The notes: generated by a model not told the origin, from the letters alone. Positions 16,247 to 27,596 are shown, numbered from the stretch's first letter. The stretch is DNA of 64,000 nucleotides from Lactobacillus sp. LL6 (GCF_007570935.1 NZ_VLLR01000001.1:682001-746000); one strand, 5' to 3'. Made by a program: numbers and translations.

Positions 16247-17194
16247 ATGACATTCAAACACACCAGTGTACTCTTACACGAAACAATAGATAATTTAAAA
16301 CCAAAAAACGATGGTCTTTATGTAGATGCAACGTTTGGTGGAGGCGGACACGCTAAATACTTATTAAGTAAAATTAACTCTGGAACGCTGATTGGTTTTG
16401 ACCAAGATGAATACGCAATAAAGTCAGCACAGTTAAACTTTGCTGATTTATTAAAAAAAGATGCTGATCCCAAGTTAGTGTTAGTACATGACAATTTTAG
16501 TCACTTAGAAGATAACCTGGTTAAGCTAGGTTATACTGAGGGAATTGATGGCATATACTACGATTTGGGAGTATCTTCGCCACAATTTGATCAGGCTGAT
16601 CGCGGTTTTTCTTACCGTTTTGATGCTAGATTAGATATGAGAATGGATCAAAGTCAAGAACTTGATGCTTACCAGCTGGTTAATACACTTAGCCAAAAAG
16701 AATTAGCGAATATTTTATATAAATATGGAGATGAAAAATTCTCTCGTCAAATCGCCCGTCAAATTGTTGAAAAACGGAGAAAAAAGCCAATTGAGACTAC
16801 GTTTGAATTAGTAGACGTGATCAAAGAAGCAATTCCTGCATTTGCACGACGGACTGGGGGACATCCAGCTAAGAAGACTTTTCAAGCTCTTAGAGTGGCT
16901 GTTAATCATGAACTTGATGTCCTAGAAGAATCCCTAAAAGAGGCCATCAAGATTCTTCGACCTGGCGGTCGAATCAGTGTGATTACTTTCCAGTCTCATG
17001 AAGATAAAATCGTCAAAAAGATTTTTAAGCAATACTCGGAAGTTGAAGTTCCACGCGGAATGCCTATGATCCCAGATAATTTAAAGCCGACACTTCGCTT
17101 GGTTAATCGAAAACCAATCGTGGCTTCATCTTCTGAATTAGAGAACAACAACCGCTCACACAGTGCAAAATTAAGGGTTGCAGAGAAGATATAA
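16247..17194 (+). CDS. rsmH: 16S rRNA (cytosine-1402-N4)-methyltransferase
   Basis: The frame is open from 16136 inside mraZ, but homology starts at ATG 16247 (MTFKHTSVLLHE), 4 bp after mraZ; this gives 315 residues, normal for RsmH. The SAM-binding motif DATFGGGGHAKYLL and the downstream YYDLGVSSPQFD segment are both present, as is the RGFSYR substrate region. It N4-methylates C1402 in the ribosomal P site. The ribosome binding site is weak, which fits coupling to mraZ. Confidence 0.96.
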   Translation: MTFKHTSVLLHETIDNLKPKNDGLYVDATFGGGGHAKYLLSKINSGTLIGFDQDEYAIKSAQLNFADLLKKDADPKLVLVHDNFSHLEDNLVKLGYTEGIDGIYYDLGVSSPQFDQADRGFSYRFDARLDMRMDQSQELDAYQLVNTLSQKELANILYKYGDEKFSRQIARQIVEKRRKKPIETTFELVDVIKEAIPAFARRTGGHPAKKTFQALRVAVNHELDVLEESLKEAIKILRPGGRISVITFQSHEDKIVKKIFKQYSEVEVPRGMPMIPDNLKPTLRLVNRKPIVASSSELENNNRSHSAKLRVAEKI

Positions 17195-17207
17195 AGAGGA
17201 AAGTGAA

Positions 17208-17570
17208 ATGGCTGATAGCTCAGCAAGAAGAGTAGAATTTGAACCAAATAAGAAAATAAAGTCTGAACAGAGACAACGAATTGTTGTAGATCCGCGAAAG
17301 GTTCCTTGGACCGGTTTAGAAAAAACTTTACTTGTGCTAGGAAGTATTATCACACTTTGTATGATGATTTTCTTAGTGTCTTCTAGTATTTCTGCAACCT
17401 CGGCTCAACATGAACTATCGGATATTCAACAATCAACTACAAAAAATCAAAATCAAATAACTGATTTACGTCAAGAAATTGGCGAGTTAACTTCTAGTGC
17501 ACGACTTAATAAGGTTGCACGTCAAAAAGGTTTAACATTGATTGAAAAAAATATTAGGACAATTCGTTAA
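17208..17570 (+). CDS. ftsL: Cell division protein FtsL
   Basis: ATG 17178 overlaps rsmH, but GAGGAAAG sits correctly before ATG 17208, giving 120 residues. The layout is typical FtsL: a basic cytoplasmic tail (~45 residues), one membrane segment (LLVLGSIITLCMMIFLVSSSI), and an extracellular leucine-zipper-like coiled coil. It forms a complex with DivIB and DivIC in the divisome. The stop overlaps the next start (TAATG). Sequence is poorly conserved in this family, so the call rests on topology and place. Confidence 0.9.
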   Translation: MADSSARRVEFEPNKKIKSEQRQRIVVDPRKVPWTGLEKTLLVLGSIITLCMMIFLVSSSISATSAQHELSDIQQSTTKNQNQITDLRQEIGELTSSARLNKVARQKGLTLIEKNIRTIR

Positions 17571-19729
17571 TGAAAAAGAAAAGTAATTTAAAATTACAAA
17601 AAACCAGAGCCCACGGCTACCGCTTTACGGTGGGGAGAATTCTCCAGCTAGCCGTGGCTTTGGTTTTTCTTGTATTTATAGCTAGATTTATATATATCGG
17701 AGTTTCTAAAAAAGTTAGTGGACAAGATTTGTCAGCTAGAACTCATCAGCTTTATAAGCGTAATCAAGTTCTAAAAGCTAACCGAGGAACTATTTTTGAT
17801 AGAGATGGCTTGGCAATTGCAGAAGATTCGCATTTATACACGATTTATGCAATTTTAGACAAGTCATCAATTAATTATAAAAACAAACCAGAATATGTGG
17901 TAAATAAAGAAGAAACTGCTAAAAAATTGGCAACAGTTTTACCGCTTTCAAAAAAACAAATTTTAAAATATTTAAATCCAAAGCAAAAAGCCTTTCAGGT
18001 ACAATTCGGAAGTGGTGGAAGTAATCTTACTAAAGCGCAAAAGCAAAAAATAGAAAAGATGAAGTTGCCGGGAATTAAATTCTTAGAAACCCCATCTCGA
18101 CTTTATCCTAATGGTAATTTTGCTGCTCATATAGTTGGTTTAGCACAACCAATATACAATAAAAACGGCAGTCAAAATTTAGTAGGAACAATGGGTCTGG
18201 AATCTTGGTTTAATAGTACTTTGAAGGGTAAAGATGGATATCGAATTTCATCAGTAGATGCTTCTGAAAACCAATTGCCAAATGGTAGTCAAACATATAA
18301 AGCTGCCAAAAATGGTAAAGATATTTATTTGACTATTGATTCTCAACTTCAAACTTATCTTGAAAGTCGTTTGGATTATGTTCAAAATAAATACGATCCC
18401 GTTAATATGACGGCTGTTGTTGAAGATATGAAAACAGGAAAAATTTTAGCAGCTGCTCAAAGACCAACATTTAATCCTCAAACTAAAAAGGGATTAACTA
18501 ATTCATATCGAAATATTTTAGTTCAAGATACTTATGAACCAGGATCGGTATTTAAGATTTTAACTTTGGCAGCAGCTGCTGACAGTGGTAATTATCACCC
18601 TAATGAATATTACAAGTCTGGTTCAGTTACCATTGGTGGTGCTACTATCCATGACTGGTTAACTTCTGGATGGGGAACAATTCCTTTATCTCAAGCTTTT
18701 GCGCATTCAAGTAATACCGGTTTTGTAAAAATTGAACGTGAAATGGGTGCCAAGACCTGGCTTAAGTATCTCAAACGATTTAGAATTGCACAAAAAACTG
18801 GTGTAACATTGCCAGGTGAACAAGCTGGAATTTTGTCCTTTAATGGTCCAGTAGATCAGGCTGTGACATCCTTTGGACAAGGTGTAAATGTTAATGTAAT
18901 GCAAATGATGCAGGCATTTAGTTCCTTAGGTAATAATGGACAGATGGTTAAGCCACAATTCGTTGATAAAATTACTGATTCTGAGGGTAAAACTATTCAA
19001 GGTTATCAAATCAAAAAAGTTGGTAAGCCAGTTTATTCAGCAGCAGCTCGTAAAGTTGTTACCGATAATATGAAAAAAGTTTTGAATAAACAAATTGGTA
19101 CAGGGTCAGCTTATAGGATTCCCGGAGAAAGTATTGCGATTAAGACAGGTACTGCTCAAATCGCCAATCCTAAAGGTGGAGGATATTTAAAGGGTGATTC
19201 AAACTATATTTTCTCAGTAGTAGGGGTCACTCCAGCAGATAATCCACGCTATTGTATTTATATAACAATGAAGCAACCTCGCAGAATGAGCAATTCGGCA
19301 GAAAAAATTCTTGCCTCAATTTTTAAACCAGTTATGAGTCGAGTAATTTTAATGTCAAAGAATGCTAAATCAGCTTCAACTAAAGTTAAAACACCTAATT
19401 TAAAAGGTATGACTTATGAAAGAGCTAAGCAAAAGGCACAAAGCGTTGGTTTAAATATTGTTAAAATAGGTAACGGTGAAAAAGTTACTAACCAATTATA
19501 TTCTAAAGGACAAAAACAAGAGTCAGGCTCAAGGATTTTTGTTTTAACGTCTGGTAAGATAACTTGTCCTAATATGACAAACTGGAGTATGGAAGATGTA
19601 CACCAATTTGCAAATCTTGCTGGCATTAAAGTAAGTGTAGAAGGAAGCGGCAGCGTAACTGGCCAAAGCATTAAAGCTGGTAGCGTATTAAAAGCCGGAG
19701 ATACAATAAAAATCAGTTTAAAGGAGTAG
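17570..19729 (+). CDS. ftsI: Division transpeptidase PBP2B/FtsI with two PASTA domains
   Basis: 719 residues. A cytoplasmic tail and one membrane segment (about residues 27-48) precede a class B PBP dimerisation domain and the transpeptidase domain: active-site serine S326 in GSVFK (SxxK), SSN near residue 381 (SxN) and KTGTA near 525. Two PASTA domains occupy about 604-661 and 662-719. It cross-links septal peptidoglycan together with FtsW (46929-48113). PASTA domains at the C-terminus are normal for Gram-positive division PBPs. Start overlaps the ftsL stop by one base; mraY starts 8 bp later. Confidence 0.95.
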   Translation: MKKKSNLKLQKTRAHGYRFTVGRILQLAVALVFLVFIARFIYIGVSKKVSGQDLSARTHQLYKRNQVLKANRGTIFDRDGLAIAEDSHLYTIYAILDKSSINYKNKPEYVVNKEETAKKLATVLPLSKKQILKYLNPKQKAFQVQFGSGGSNLTKAQKQKIEKMKLPGIKFLETPSRLYPNGNFAAHIVGLAQPIYNKNGSQNLVGTMGLESWFNSTLKGKDGYRISSVDASENQLPNGSQTYKAAKNGKDIYLTIDSQLQTYLESRLDYVQNKYDPVNMTAVVEDMKTGKILAAAQRPTFNPQTKKGLTNSYRNILVQDTYEPGSVFKILTLAAAADSGNYHPNEYYKSGSVTIGGATIHDWLTSGWGTIPLSQAFAHSSNTGFVKIEREMGAKTWLKYLKRFRIAQKTGVTLPGEQAGILSFNGPVDQAVTSFGQGVNVNVMQMMQAFSSLGNNGQMVKPQFVDKITDSEGKTIQGYQIKKVGKPVYSAAARKVVTDNMKKVLNKQIGTGSAYRIPGESIAIKTGTAQIANPKGGGYLKGDSNYIFSVVGVTPADNPRYCIYITMKQPRRMSNSAEKILASIFKPVMSRVILMSKNAKSASTKVKTPNLKGMTYERAKQKAQSVGLNIVKIGNGEKVTNQLYSKGQKQESGSRIFVLTSGKITCPNMTNWSMEDVHQFANLAGIKVSVEGSGSVTGQSIKAGSVLKAGDTIKISLKE

Positions 19730-19736
19730 CTATTAT

Positions 19737-20696
19737 ATGATTAATGGTATTATTGCATTAGTAAGCTCGCTTGTTTTAACGGCGATCTTTTTACCATGGT
19801 TGATTATTTTTATGCATTCACACCATGAAGGTCAGGAGATTCGAGATGAGGGTCCTAAGTGGCACCAGAAAAAATCCGGAACTCCTACAATGGGAGGAAC
19901 AATTTTTGTGTTAGCTTCAGTTATTTCAACTCTTTGGGTAACTATTTGGCAACATGATTTAGATAAAACAATTTGGATTTTGCTTGTTAGTTTATTGGGA
20001 TATGGAATTATTGGTTTTCTTGATGATGGAATCAAGCTTTACTTTAAACGAAACCTAGGTCTTCGTGCTTGGCAAAAGTTGTCTCTTCAAATTGTAATTG
20101 CTGCCATCATTGTTTTGATTGCGGCAAGTGATCATTTCAAATTTAATTTATTTATTCCATTCATTGGCAATATTAATAGTGTTGTATTATTTACAATCTT
20201 TATTGTTTTCTGGCTTGTAGGATTTTCAAATGCTGTTAATCTTTCAGATGGATTAGATGGGTTAGCAACTGGACTTTCAATTGTAGCTTACGGAACCTAT
20301 GCTTATATTGCATATCAGCAAAATAATATTCCAATTTTTGTATTTTGTATGAGTGTCATTGGTGGGTTAGCTGCCTTTCTTGTGTTTAATCATAAACCAG
20401 CAAAAATTTTTATGGGAGATGCTGGAAGTTTAGCACTTGGTGGAGGACTTGCTGCAGTAAGTATTTTCTTGAATCGACCATGGTCACTTCTCTTAATTGG
20501 GATTGTGTTTGTTTGTGAAACAGCTAGTGTGATTTTACAAGTTATTTCATTCCAAACAACTGGTAAGAGAATCTTTAAGATGACTCCTATTCACCACCAC
20601 TTTGAAATGCTTGGTTGGTCTGAATGGAAAGTTGACATTGTCTTTTGGATTGTTGGTTTAATTGGTAGTATTTTGTATTTAATAATCTGGGGTTAA
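19737..20696 (+). CDS. mraY: Phospho-N-acetylmuramoyl-pentapeptide transferase
   Basis: 319 residues, start after AAGGAG. Ten-segment membrane enzyme that transfers phospho-MurNAc-pentapeptide to undecaprenyl phosphate, forming lipid I. Diagnostic motifs: PTMGG near residue 47, FLDDGIKL with the DD pair near residues 96-97, [15 protein letters not shown] (~163-177), and the [10 protein letters not shown] and TPIHHHFE segments later. In the operon it sits between FtsI and MurD. Confidence 0.97.
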   Translation: MINGIIALVSSLVLTAIFLPWLIIFMHSHHEGQEIRDEGPKWHQKKSGTPTMGGTIFVLASVISTLWVTIWQHDLDKTIWILLVSLLGYGIIGFLDDGIKLYFKRNLGLRAWQKLSLQIVIAAIIVLIAASDHFKFNLFIPFIGNINSVVLFTIFIVFWLVGFSNAVNLSDGLDGLATGLSIVAYGTYAYIAYQQNNIPIFVFCMSVIGGLAAFLVFNHKPAKIFMGDAGSLALGGGLAAVSIFLNRPWSLLLIGIVFVCETASVILQVISFQTTGKRIFKMTPIHHHFEMLGWSEWKVDIVFWIVGLIGSILYLIIWG

Positions 20697-20699
20697 AAA

Positions 20700-22079
20700 A
20701 TGAAACAGATTGACACATATAAAAATAAGAATGTTTTAGTATTAGGTCTTGGTAAAAGTGGTTTTGCGGTAAGTGAACTTTTATTAAAGCTTGGAGCAAA
20801 GCTTATTTTAAATGATAAGGCTGATTTAGATAAAAATTCTAAGGCTCAAGAATTAAAAGAAAAAGGTGTTCGAGTAATTGGTGGTCATCACCCAACTGAG
20901 CTTTTAGAAAAAGAACATTTTGATTATTTAGTTAAAAACCCAGGTATTCCTTATGAAAATCCAATGGTTGCAAAAGCTGAAGAATTAAAAATTCCAATTA
21001 TTACTGAACCAGAGGTAGCACTTAGTGTAAGTGAAGCACCATATGTATGTGTTACAGGATCAAATGGTAAAACTACTACAGTTATGCTTACACAAAGAAT
21101 ATTAGATCATCACCTATCTAAAAATGGTCACCATGCTTATGCAGTAGGTAATATTGGTGTACCTATTTCTGAAGTAGTAACTAAAGCTACTAAAGATGAC
21201 ATTTTGGTAGTAGAAATTTCTAGTTTCCAATTAATGGGTGTAACTGATATTGATCCAAAAGTAGCGGCAATAGTAGATATTTATAATAATGTTCACCTTG
21301 ATTATCACAAAACTTTTGAAAATTACGTTCAAGCTAAACTCAACGTTACTCGTTTTCAAAATGAAAGTGATTACTTTATTGCCAACTTTGACCAAAAAGA
21401 TATTTTGAAAAGGGAAGTAGATTTGACTAAAGCCCAAATTCAAACTTTTTCTGAAATGGATGATAGTGCTGATTACTTCATTAAAGATGGATATCTTCAA
21501 AGTCAAAGCGAAAAATTAATGAAAACCAGTGATATGAAATTGCCAGGAATTCATAATCAACAAAATGCTTTGGTAGCGATTGCAATTTCAAAAATTATGG
21601 GTGCAGATAACGAAGATATTAAAGCGGTTCTTGAAACTTTTACTGGTGCAAAACATCGTTTGCAATATGTAATGACATTAGATGGACGCAAGATTTATAA
21701 TGATTCTAAGTCAACTAATATTGAAGCTGCAAGTGTAGCGATTCCATCTTTTGATGAACCAGAAGTTCTTATTGCTGGTGGACTTGACCGTGGATTTACT
21801 TTTGATGAGTTAATTCCATACTTTAAAAAGCATGTTAAGGCAATTGTTTTATATGGTGAAACAAAATATCTGTTAGCCGATAGTGCAAGAAAAGCTGGTA
21901 TTAAGGATATTGTGATTGAAAACACTTTGCAAGAAGCAGTTCCAAAAGCTTACGAATTAACTGAACCTGGAGATGTATTGCTATTTTCTCCAGCATGTGC
22001 ATCTTGGGATCAATTTAAGACTTTTGAAGCACGTGGCGACTATTTTGTAAAATTTGTAAAGGATTTAAAGACTAAATAA
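20700..22079 (+). CDS. murD: UDP-N-acetylmuramoyl-L-alanine--D-glutamate ligase
   Basis: 459 residues, ATG 3 bp after mraY. Adds D-glutamate to UDP-MurNAc-L-Ala with ATP in the cytoplasm. Motifs: N-terminal Rossmann-like domain (VLVLGLGKSGFA), P-loop VTGSNGKTTT (about residues 117-126), the EISSFQL segment, and the C-terminal NDSKSTN plus the GGLDRG loop that binds substrate. MurC, MurE and MurF are not in this window. Confidence 0.97.
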   Translation: MKQIDTYKNKNVLVLGLGKSGFAVSELLLKLGAKLILNDKADLDKNSKAQELKEKGVRVIGGHHPTELLEKEHFDYLVKNPGIPYENPMVAKAEELKIPIITEPEVALSVSEAPYVCVTGSNGKTTTVMLTQRILDHHLSKNGHHAYAVGNIGVPISEVVTKATKDDILVVEISSFQLMGVTDIDPKVAAIVDIYNNVHLDYHKTFENYVQAKLNVTRFQNESDYFIANFDQKDILKREVDLTKAQIQTFSEMDDSADYFIKDGYLQSQSEKLMKTSDMKLPGIHNQQNALVAIAISKIMGADNEDIKAVLETFTGAKHRLQYVMTLDGRKIYNDSKSTNIEAASVAIPSFDEPEVLIAGGLDRGFTFDELIPYFKKHVKAIVLYGETKYLLADSARKAGIKDIVIENTLQEAVPKAYELTEPGDVLLFSPACASWDQFKTFEARGDYFVKFVKDLKTK

Positions 22080-22080
22080 A

Positions 22081-23184
22081 ATGAGAGTTATATTTACAGG
22101 CGGTGGCACAGGCGGCCACATTTATCCAATCATGGCAGTTATTGAAAGATTAAAGGAACGCAAAATTAGTACTGATGATGAAATTTTGTTTGTTGGTACT
22201 CAAAAAGGACTCGAATCTAAAATTGTTCCAGCGGCTGGTGTTAATTTTAAAACAATTAAAATTCAAGGCTTTAATAGAAAACATCCTTTGAAAAATTTTG
22301 AAACCATTGATTTATTTATTAAAGCTACTAAAAGAGCCAAAGAAATTTTACGAGACTTTAAGCCAGATATTGTAGTAGGTACAGGTGGATATGTAAGTGG
22401 TGCGATGGTGTATGAAGCTGCTAAAATGCATATTCCAACTATGATTCATGAATCTAACTCAGTTGTGGGACTGGCAAATAAGTTTTTAGGTCATTATGTA
22501 GATAAGATCTGCTATACCTTTGATGATGCTGCTAAACAATTCCCTGAAAAGAAAAAGTTAGTACGTACAGGTAATCCACGTTCACAACAAGTTTTAGGTT
22601 TAAATAAAACTCCAATCGACTTGAAAGAATGGGGATTAAATCCACAAATGCCTACAGTGTTGGTATTCGGTGGTTCACGAGGAGCTTTGGCAATTAATAG
22701 AATTATGCTTAAGAGCATTATGCAACTTAAGGATAAGCCATATCAGATTATTTGGGCAACAGGTACGCTTTACTATGATTCAGTTGAAGAAAAACTTAAG
22801 AATGTTGACTTAGGGAATAATATTAAAGTTTTGCCTTATATTAAGGATATGCCAGCATTGCTTCCTGAAATGACCTGTGTAGTATCTAGATCTGGTGCGA
22901 CAAGTATTGCAGAATTTACCGCTTTAGGAGTTCCAGCTATTCTTATTCCAAGTCCTAATGTTACTCATAATCACCAGATGAAGAATGCACTTGATCTTGA
23001 AAAATCTGGTGCTGCCCTTGTAATTCCTGAAGATGATTTAAATCCTAATAATTTTGTTTCTTCAATTGATCATATTTTACTTGATGAAAAATATGCTGAA
23101 GATATGAGTAAAGCATCTAAGGAATTAGGTGTTCCTGATGCATCTGATCAAGTCATTAAAGTGATGGAAGAAATTACACATTAG
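22081..23184 (+). CDS. murG: UDP-GlcNAc:lipid I N-acetylglucosaminyltransferase
   Basis: 367 residues, directly after murD (1-bp gap). Family 28 glycosyltransferase that converts lipid I into lipid II at the inner membrane face. N-terminal glycine-rich loop FTGGGTGGHIYP (residues 4-15), second G-loop VFGGSRGALAIN (~194-205), and the acceptor/donor segment SRSGATSIAEFTALG near residues 270-284. Confidence 0.97.
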   Translation: MRVIFTGGGTGGHIYPIMAVIERLKERKISTDDEILFVGTQKGLESKIVPAAGVNFKTIKIQGFNRKHPLKNFETIDLFIKATKRAKEILRDFKPDIVVGTGGYVSGAMVYEAAKMHIPTMIHESNSVVGLANKFLGHYVDKICYTFDDAAKQFPEKKKLVRTGNPRSQQVLGLNKTPIDLKEWGLNPQMPTVLVFGGSRGALAINRIMLKSIMQLKDKPYQIIWATGTLYYDSVEEKLKNVDLGNNIKVLPYIKDMPALLPEMTCVVSRSGATSIAEFTALGVPAILIPSPNVTHNHQMKNALDLEKSGAALVIPEDDLNPNNFVSSIDHILLDEKYAEDMSKASKELGVPDASDQVIKVMEEITH

Positions 23185-23200
23185 TGAGGAGGTGAGGCAG

Positions 23201-24067
23201 ATGCCAAGAAAACGAGTTACTAAGATTGACCCGCGAAAAGAACTATCGCCATATATTAATCATCAAACTAATCAATCTAAAAAGCGTAAAAGACGTAAAA
23301 ATAAAAAGACTAAAGTTTCTGCCTCACTTTCTGGTTTACATAAAGAGCGACGAAAGTCATTATTTAAACGTTTAGGTTTAATTGTTCTTGTTTCATTAAT
23401 TGCGATTATCTGTCTAGGCTACTATATATCGCCATATGCAAATATTAGTGGAGTTAGTGTTAAAGGTGCAACTGATATTCCAAGTAAAGAAATAGTTAAA
23501 AGTTCTGGAATTAAAGCAAGTGACAAGGTTTTTGATTATATTTTTGATAAAAATAGTTTGAAACAAAAATTAATCAAGCATTATCCCGAAATTAAAGATG
23601 TTAATGTTAAATTAACGCATATTAATCAATTAGTATTAGAAGTTGATGAATATGGAACTTTAGGTTACATTAAGTCTGGAACAAAATATAAGAGAATTTT
23701 ATCAAATGGTAAAATTGGTACTCAATCTATAGCTTGGAATAAGATTCAGCAAAGTAAACCTTTATTCATAGGATACAAGCGAAATGCTGCTTTAAAAGAT
23801 GAGTTACAACTATATAATAGTTTTCCACAATATTTTAAAAATGAAGTTAAAGTATTGAGCGGTAATACTCGTCGACCTTCTCAAATTGTATTAGTAATGA
23901 AAGATGGTAATGTTGTTATTGGTAATATTACTACTCTTAAAAACAAAATTAAGTATTATAATGCAATTAAAGAAAAAGCAGGCAAGCATAGTTTGATTGA
24001 TTTAGAGGTTGGAGCATTTAGCAGACCTCTTACTACTAATGAAATGAAGACATATGGTATATCATAG
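23201..24067 (+). CDS. divIB: Cell division protein DivIB/FtsQ
   Basis: A GTG at 23192 is in frame, but GGAGG (23188-23192) is the ribosome binding site for ATG 23201, giving 288 residues. A long basic cytoplasmic tail (~60 residues), one membrane segment (LGLIVLVSLIAIICLGYYI), then a POTRA domain starting ISGVSVKGATDIPSKEI and a beta domain. It belongs to the DivIB-FtsL-DivIC complex. The 60-bp gap after it holds a candidate promoter for ftsA. Confidence 0.93.
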   Translation: MPRKRVTKIDPRKELSPYINHQTNQSKKRKRRKNKKTKVSASLSGLHKERRKSLFKRLGLIVLVSLIAIICLGYYISPYANISGVSVKGATDIPSKEIVKSSGIKASDKVFDYIFDKNSLKQKLIKHYPEIKDVNVKLTHINQLVLEVDEYGTLGYIKSGTKYKRILSNGKIGTQSIAWNKIQQSKPLFIGYKRNAALKDELQLYNSFPQYFKNEVKVLSGNTRRPSQIVLVMKDGNVVIGNITTLKNKIKYYNAIKEKAGKHSLIDLEVGAFSRPLTTNEMKTYGIS

Positions 24068-24086
24068 GCTGAATTTGACGCTTTTT

Positions 24087-24097
24087 TATGTTAAAAT
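24087..24097 (+). promoter_or_regulatory. Candidate ftsA-ftsZ promoter
   Basis: TATGTTAAAAT (24087-24097) is an extended -10 (TG-N-TAAAAT). TTGACG at 24075-24080 is too close to serve as its -35. The spot, in the largest gap within the division cluster and just before ftsA, is where an internal promoter is expected. Confidence 0.4.
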
Positions 24098-24130
24098 TTT
24101 TTCATGGCAGATAATAATGGGGGCTAAATT

Positions 24131-25489
24131 TTGGATAATTCAAATCTTTTAGTGGGACTTGATATCGGGACCACAAGTATAAAAGCCGTAGTATCTGACT
24201 CAGGGAAAGTAATTGGCGCAGTTACTACCCCAAATACAGGTATGCGGCATGGTAAAATTGTAGATATCGATCAAACTGCTGCAGCAATTAGTCGAGCATT
24301 AAAAGAAGTTGCAGAAAAGACTAATGCAACAATTTATCGTGTTGTAACAGGAATTCCAGTAGGGATGCTTCAACTTGAAACTGCTACAGGACTTACTAAT
24401 GTAGGTGAAAGCGGTCAAGAAGTTGGCGATGAAGATGTAAAAAGAGTATTACAAGCAGCTGTTAAATCAGCTGTTAAAGATGGTCGTGAACCTATATCAT
24501 TTTTACCAAGCCGATTTATGATTGATGGTAAAACTGATGTAGATGATCCACGCAAGATGATAGCACATTCACTTTCTGTATATGGAATATTGTTAACTGC
24601 GCCATCTGGGTCTCTTCATAATATTAAAAAAGCTATTGAAAGAGCTGGTTATAATAATAATTTCTTCATTCCGACTCCTTTAGCAATTGCAAGTGTAGCT
24701 TTAGATGAAGGAGAGCGCACTTTTGGTTCAATTATTTTGGACTTAGGTGGGGGCGATACTACTGCTACTGTTATTCATGAAGGACAAATTAAATATGCAA
24801 ATATTGATTTGGAGGGTGGCAGTGATATTACCAATGATATTTCTGTGGTTTTGAGTACTTCTAAGAAAGATGCTGAACAAATTAAACTTGATTATGGATT
24901 TGCTGATCCAAGTTTAGCTTCTGAACAAGATAAGTTTGCAGTTAATAGTGTTGGATCTAATGGTCAGCAAATGGTGAGCGAAGTTTATCTTAGTGAGATT
25001 ATTAATGCTCGATTGGTTCAAACAATTAATCGAATCGGCAAAGGTTTAGCCAAAAATGAGGCTTTGAAATTGCCAGGTGGAATTGTTATAACTGGTGGAA
25101 GCAGTCTTTTACAAGGAATTGATGGTTTAGTTGCAAATAAACTTGGATCAAAAGCACGTATTTATCAACCAGATCAGATGGGAATGCGTAATCCAATTTA
25201 TGCAGCAGCTTATGGCATTGTTAATTATGCTGATAAGATGTCAGATATTGATTATTTGGTTGTCAGTGCAATTTATGGTAACGATGTTGCTGTTAAGCGT
25301 GAAGAGATTGCACAAGAAAAGCCAAAGATTTCAAAAACTAAGCCTTCTACTAGTGAAACTAAGGCAAAAGAAGATTATAATAGACATAATGTGTCTGAAG
25401 ATGTCGAAGCTTCAGAAGATAAAAAAGAAAGCAATAATCAAAATAATACAAAGGGCATCAAGAATTTCTTTAAGAAGTTCTTTGATTAA
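24131..25489 (+). CDS. ftsA: Cell division protein FtsA
   Basis: 452 residues, TTG start preceded by GGGGG. Actin-like ATPase that anchors FtsZ to the membrane: phosphate-1 loop [14 protein letters not shown] (residues 8-21), the SHS2-type 1C domain, phosphate-2 [12 protein letters not shown] (~204-215), and [11 protein letters not shown] ~60-residue K/E/S linker separates the core from a C-terminal amphipathic helix ([10 protein letters not shown]), the expected membrane-targeting sequence. ftsZ begins 14 bp later. Confidence 0.96.
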   Translation: MDNSNLLVGLDIGTTSIKAVVSDSGKVIGAVTTPNTGMRHGKIVDIDQTAAAISRALKEVAEKTNATIYRVVTGIPVGMLQLETATGLTNVGESGQEVGDEDVKRVLQAAVKSAVKDGREPISFLPSRFMIDGKTDVDDPRKMIAHSLSVYGILLTAPSGSLHNIKKAIERAGYNNNFFIPTPLAIASVALDEGERTFGSIILDLGGGDTTATVIHEGQIKYANIDLEGGSDITNDISVVLSTSKKDAEQIKLDYGFADPSLASEQDKFAVNSVGSNGQQMVSEVYLSEIINARLVQTINRIGKGLAKNEALKLPGGIVITGGSSLLQGIDGLVANKLGSKARIYQPDQMGMRNPIYAAAYGIVNYADKMSDIDYLVVSAIYGNDVAVKREEIAQEKPKISKTKPSTSETKAKEDYNRHNVSEDVEASEDKKESNNQNNTKGIKNFFKKFFD

Positions 25490-25503
25490 AGGTGGTTAAT
25501 TAC

Positions 25504-26838
25504 ATGGATTTTACGTTCGATTCAGATGACAATAAAAATGCTGTCATTAAAGTTATTGGTGTAGGTGGCGCCGGCGGCAATGCTGTCAATCGAATGATTG
25601 ACGATGGTGTACAAGGCGTTTCATTTATTGCGGCAAATACCGATGTACAAGCGTTAAATAGCAATAAAGCTGAAAATAAGATTCAGCTTGGACCAAAGTT
25701 AACTCGTGGTCTTGGTGCTGGTTCACATCCTGAAGTTGGTCAAAAGGCTGCAGAAGAAAGTGAACAAACTATTGAAGATGCTTTAAAAGGCGCAGATATG
25801 ATTTTTATTACTGCTGGTATGGGTGGCGGTACTGGAACTGGTGCTGCTCCAGTAGTAGCAAAAATTGCCCGTGAAACCGGTGCTTTAACTGTTGGGGTAG
25901 TTACGCGTCCATTCAGTTTTGAAGGTCCTAAGCGGTCAAAGAATGCTGCCGAAGGTATTACTCAATTAAAACAGTATGTTGACACTTTAGTTATTATTGC
26001 AAATAACCGTTTACTTGAAATGGTAGATAAGAAAACTCCAATGATGGATGCCTTTAAAGAAGCAGATAATGTCTTGAAGCAAGGTGTTCAAGGTATTTCT
26101 GATTTGATAACTTCTACTGACTATGTGAACTTAGACTTTGCTGATGTTAAGACTGTTATGGAAAATCAAGGTGCTGCTTTAATGGGTATTGGCCGTGCTA
26201 GTGGTGAAAATAGAACCGTTGAAGCAACTAAGCTTGCTATTTCTTCACCGCTTCTTGAAGTTTCAATTGATGGTGCTAAGCAAGTTCTTTTAAACATTAC
26301 TGGTGGACCTGACTTGACTTTATTTGAAGCACAAGATGCTTCTGAAATTGTTTCAAAAGCTGCTGGCGATGATGTTAATATTATTTTTGGTACTTCAATT
26401 AATCCTAACTTAGGTGATGAAGTAGTTGTTACTGTAATTGCAACTGGTATTGATTCAGCCGCTGAAGAAGCTGCTTCAAAACAACTTCCAGGAAGAAGTC
26501 ACCAAGTAAAGGCACAACCTGCTAGACCAGAAAAAAAGCAGGAAGAGCGTCCAGTAGTAGGAGCAGATAGTGTAAATCCAACTTCTTCACAAAATAAAGC
26601 TGATTCACAACCTTCTCATAAACAAGAAACTATGGTTGATCCAACAAGTGTCTGGGGCTTAAATAATGCTGATCAATCTCAAAGAAGACCGACACAACCT
26701 GATTCTCAACAAAAAGATGATAGCTTTGATTCATACAACAATGATGAACAAGATAGCATTTCACAAATTGAAACTAGTGCTCAAAGCGATGATGATACAG
26801 AAGATATTCCATTCTTTAAGCATCGTGGAGAAAACTAG
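25504..26838 (+). CDS. ftsZ: Cell division protein FtsZ
   Basis: A GTG at 25492 is in frame, but AAAGGTGG is the ribosome binding site for ATG 25504; this gives 444 residues. Tubulin-like GTPase forming the Z ring: [12 protein letters not shown] near the N-terminus and the tubulin signature [12 protein letters not shown] (about residues 103-114). After the globular core (~320 residues) comes a long Q/D/S-rich linker and the conserved C-terminal peptide EDIPFFKHR, the site that binds FtsA and SepF. Confidence 0.98.
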   Translation: MDFTFDSDDNKNAVIKVIGVGGAGGNAVNRMIDDGVQGVSFIAANTDVQALNSNKAENKIQLGPKLTRGLGAGSHPEVGQKAAEESEQTIEDALKGADMIFITAGMGGGTGTGAAPVVAKIARETGALTVGVVTRPFSFEGPKRSKNAAEGITQLKQYVDTLVIIANNRLLEMVDKKTPMMDAFKEADNVLKQGVQGISDLITSTDYVNLDFADVKTVMENQGAALMGIGRASGENRTVEATKLAISSPLLEVSIDGAKQVLLNITGGPDLTLFEAQDASEIVSKAAGDDVNIIFGTSINPNLGDEVVVTVIATGIDSAAEEAASKQLPGRSHQVKAQPARPEKKQEERPVVGADSVNPTSSQNKADSQPSHKQETMVDPTSVWGLNNADQSQRRPTQPDSQQKDDSFDSYNNDEQDSISQIETSAQSDDDTEDIPFFKHRGEN

Positions 26839-26853
26839 TAGGAGGTAAGGAAC

Positions 26854-27294
26854 ATGGCTTTTGATAAACTTGGTAGATTCTTCGGAATTTCAGATGATGA
26901 AAGTGATATGCTGGACGAAGAATATACCGATAACCGTGAGACAGAAGAACATAATGAGATTCCGCTCAATACAATCAATCGCGATAACATTGTTTCTATA
27001 AAATCAGGAATTAATGCGGCTAAAAGCAGAATTGTTTTGTATGAACCGCGTGTTTTTTCAGATGCTAAAGAAGTTGCACAGAATTTACTCAATAATAAAG
27101 CTGTTATCATCAATTTTAGTAGAATGGAAGATAGTTCCGCTAAAAGAATCGTTGATTTTATCACAGGAACCGTATATGCCTTGAATGGTGAGATTCAGCG
27201 CATTGGTGATAAAATATTTTTGGCTACTCCGCCTAAATTCACCACTGATGGTAAAATTAGTGATTTAGTAGATAAGAAAGATAATTTAAGTTAA
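26854..27294 (+). CDS. sepF: Cell division protein SepF
   Basis: 146 residues, ATG after AGGAGG. Short N-terminal amphipathic helix (MAFDKLGRFFGI) for membrane binding, an acidic linker, and the SepF core (VVLYEPRVFSDAKEVAQ-like IVLYEPRVFSDAKEVAQ, then FSRMEDSSAKRIVDF and GGEIQRIG-like GEIQRIGDKIF). SepF bundles FtsZ filaments and can replace FtsA as anchor. Stop overlaps the yggT start by one base (TAATGG). Confidence 0.95.
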   Translation: MAFDKLGRFFGISDDESDMLDEEYTDNRETEEHNEIPLNTINRDNIVSIKSGINAAKSRIVLYEPRVFSDAKEVAQNLLNNKAVIINFSRMEDSSAKRIVDFITGTVYALNGEIQRIGDKIFLATPPKFTTDGKISDLVDKKDNLS

Positions 27295-27596
27295 TGGTAA
27301 GCATACTACTTAGTTTATATAAAATTATCCAATGGATTTTTTGGTTATATAGCTTATTCATTGTAATTAATGCTATTCTTAGTTGGGTGCCAATACTGAA
27401 TAATTCAGTTATTGGCGAATGGCTCAATAAAATTGTTAATCCATATTTGAATTTATTTAGAAAAGGACCGCTTGCACGTTTAGCATATTCAACGGGAATT
27501 GATTTTTCGCCGATTATCGCTTTATTAGTTCTTTATTTTGTTCAATATTATGTTCTTAGATGGATTTTCAATATTTTGTTTAGGTTATTTGCCTGA
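27294..27596 (+). CDS. YggT family membrane protein
   Basis: 100 residues with two hydrophobic blocks (residues ~3-30 and ~62-98) separated by the family motif NPYLNLFRK. ATG overlaps the sepF stop and its own TGA overlaps the next ATG, so it is tightly coupled between sepF and ylmH, as ylmG is in Bacillus and Streptococcus. Its exact function is unknown; related proteins affect nucleoid or membrane organisation in other bacteria. Confidence 0.92.
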   Translation: MVSILLSLYKIIQWIFWLYSLFIVINAILSWVPILNNSVIGEWLNKIVNPYLNLFRKGPLARLAYSTGIDFSPIIALLVLYFVQYYVLRWIFNILFRLFA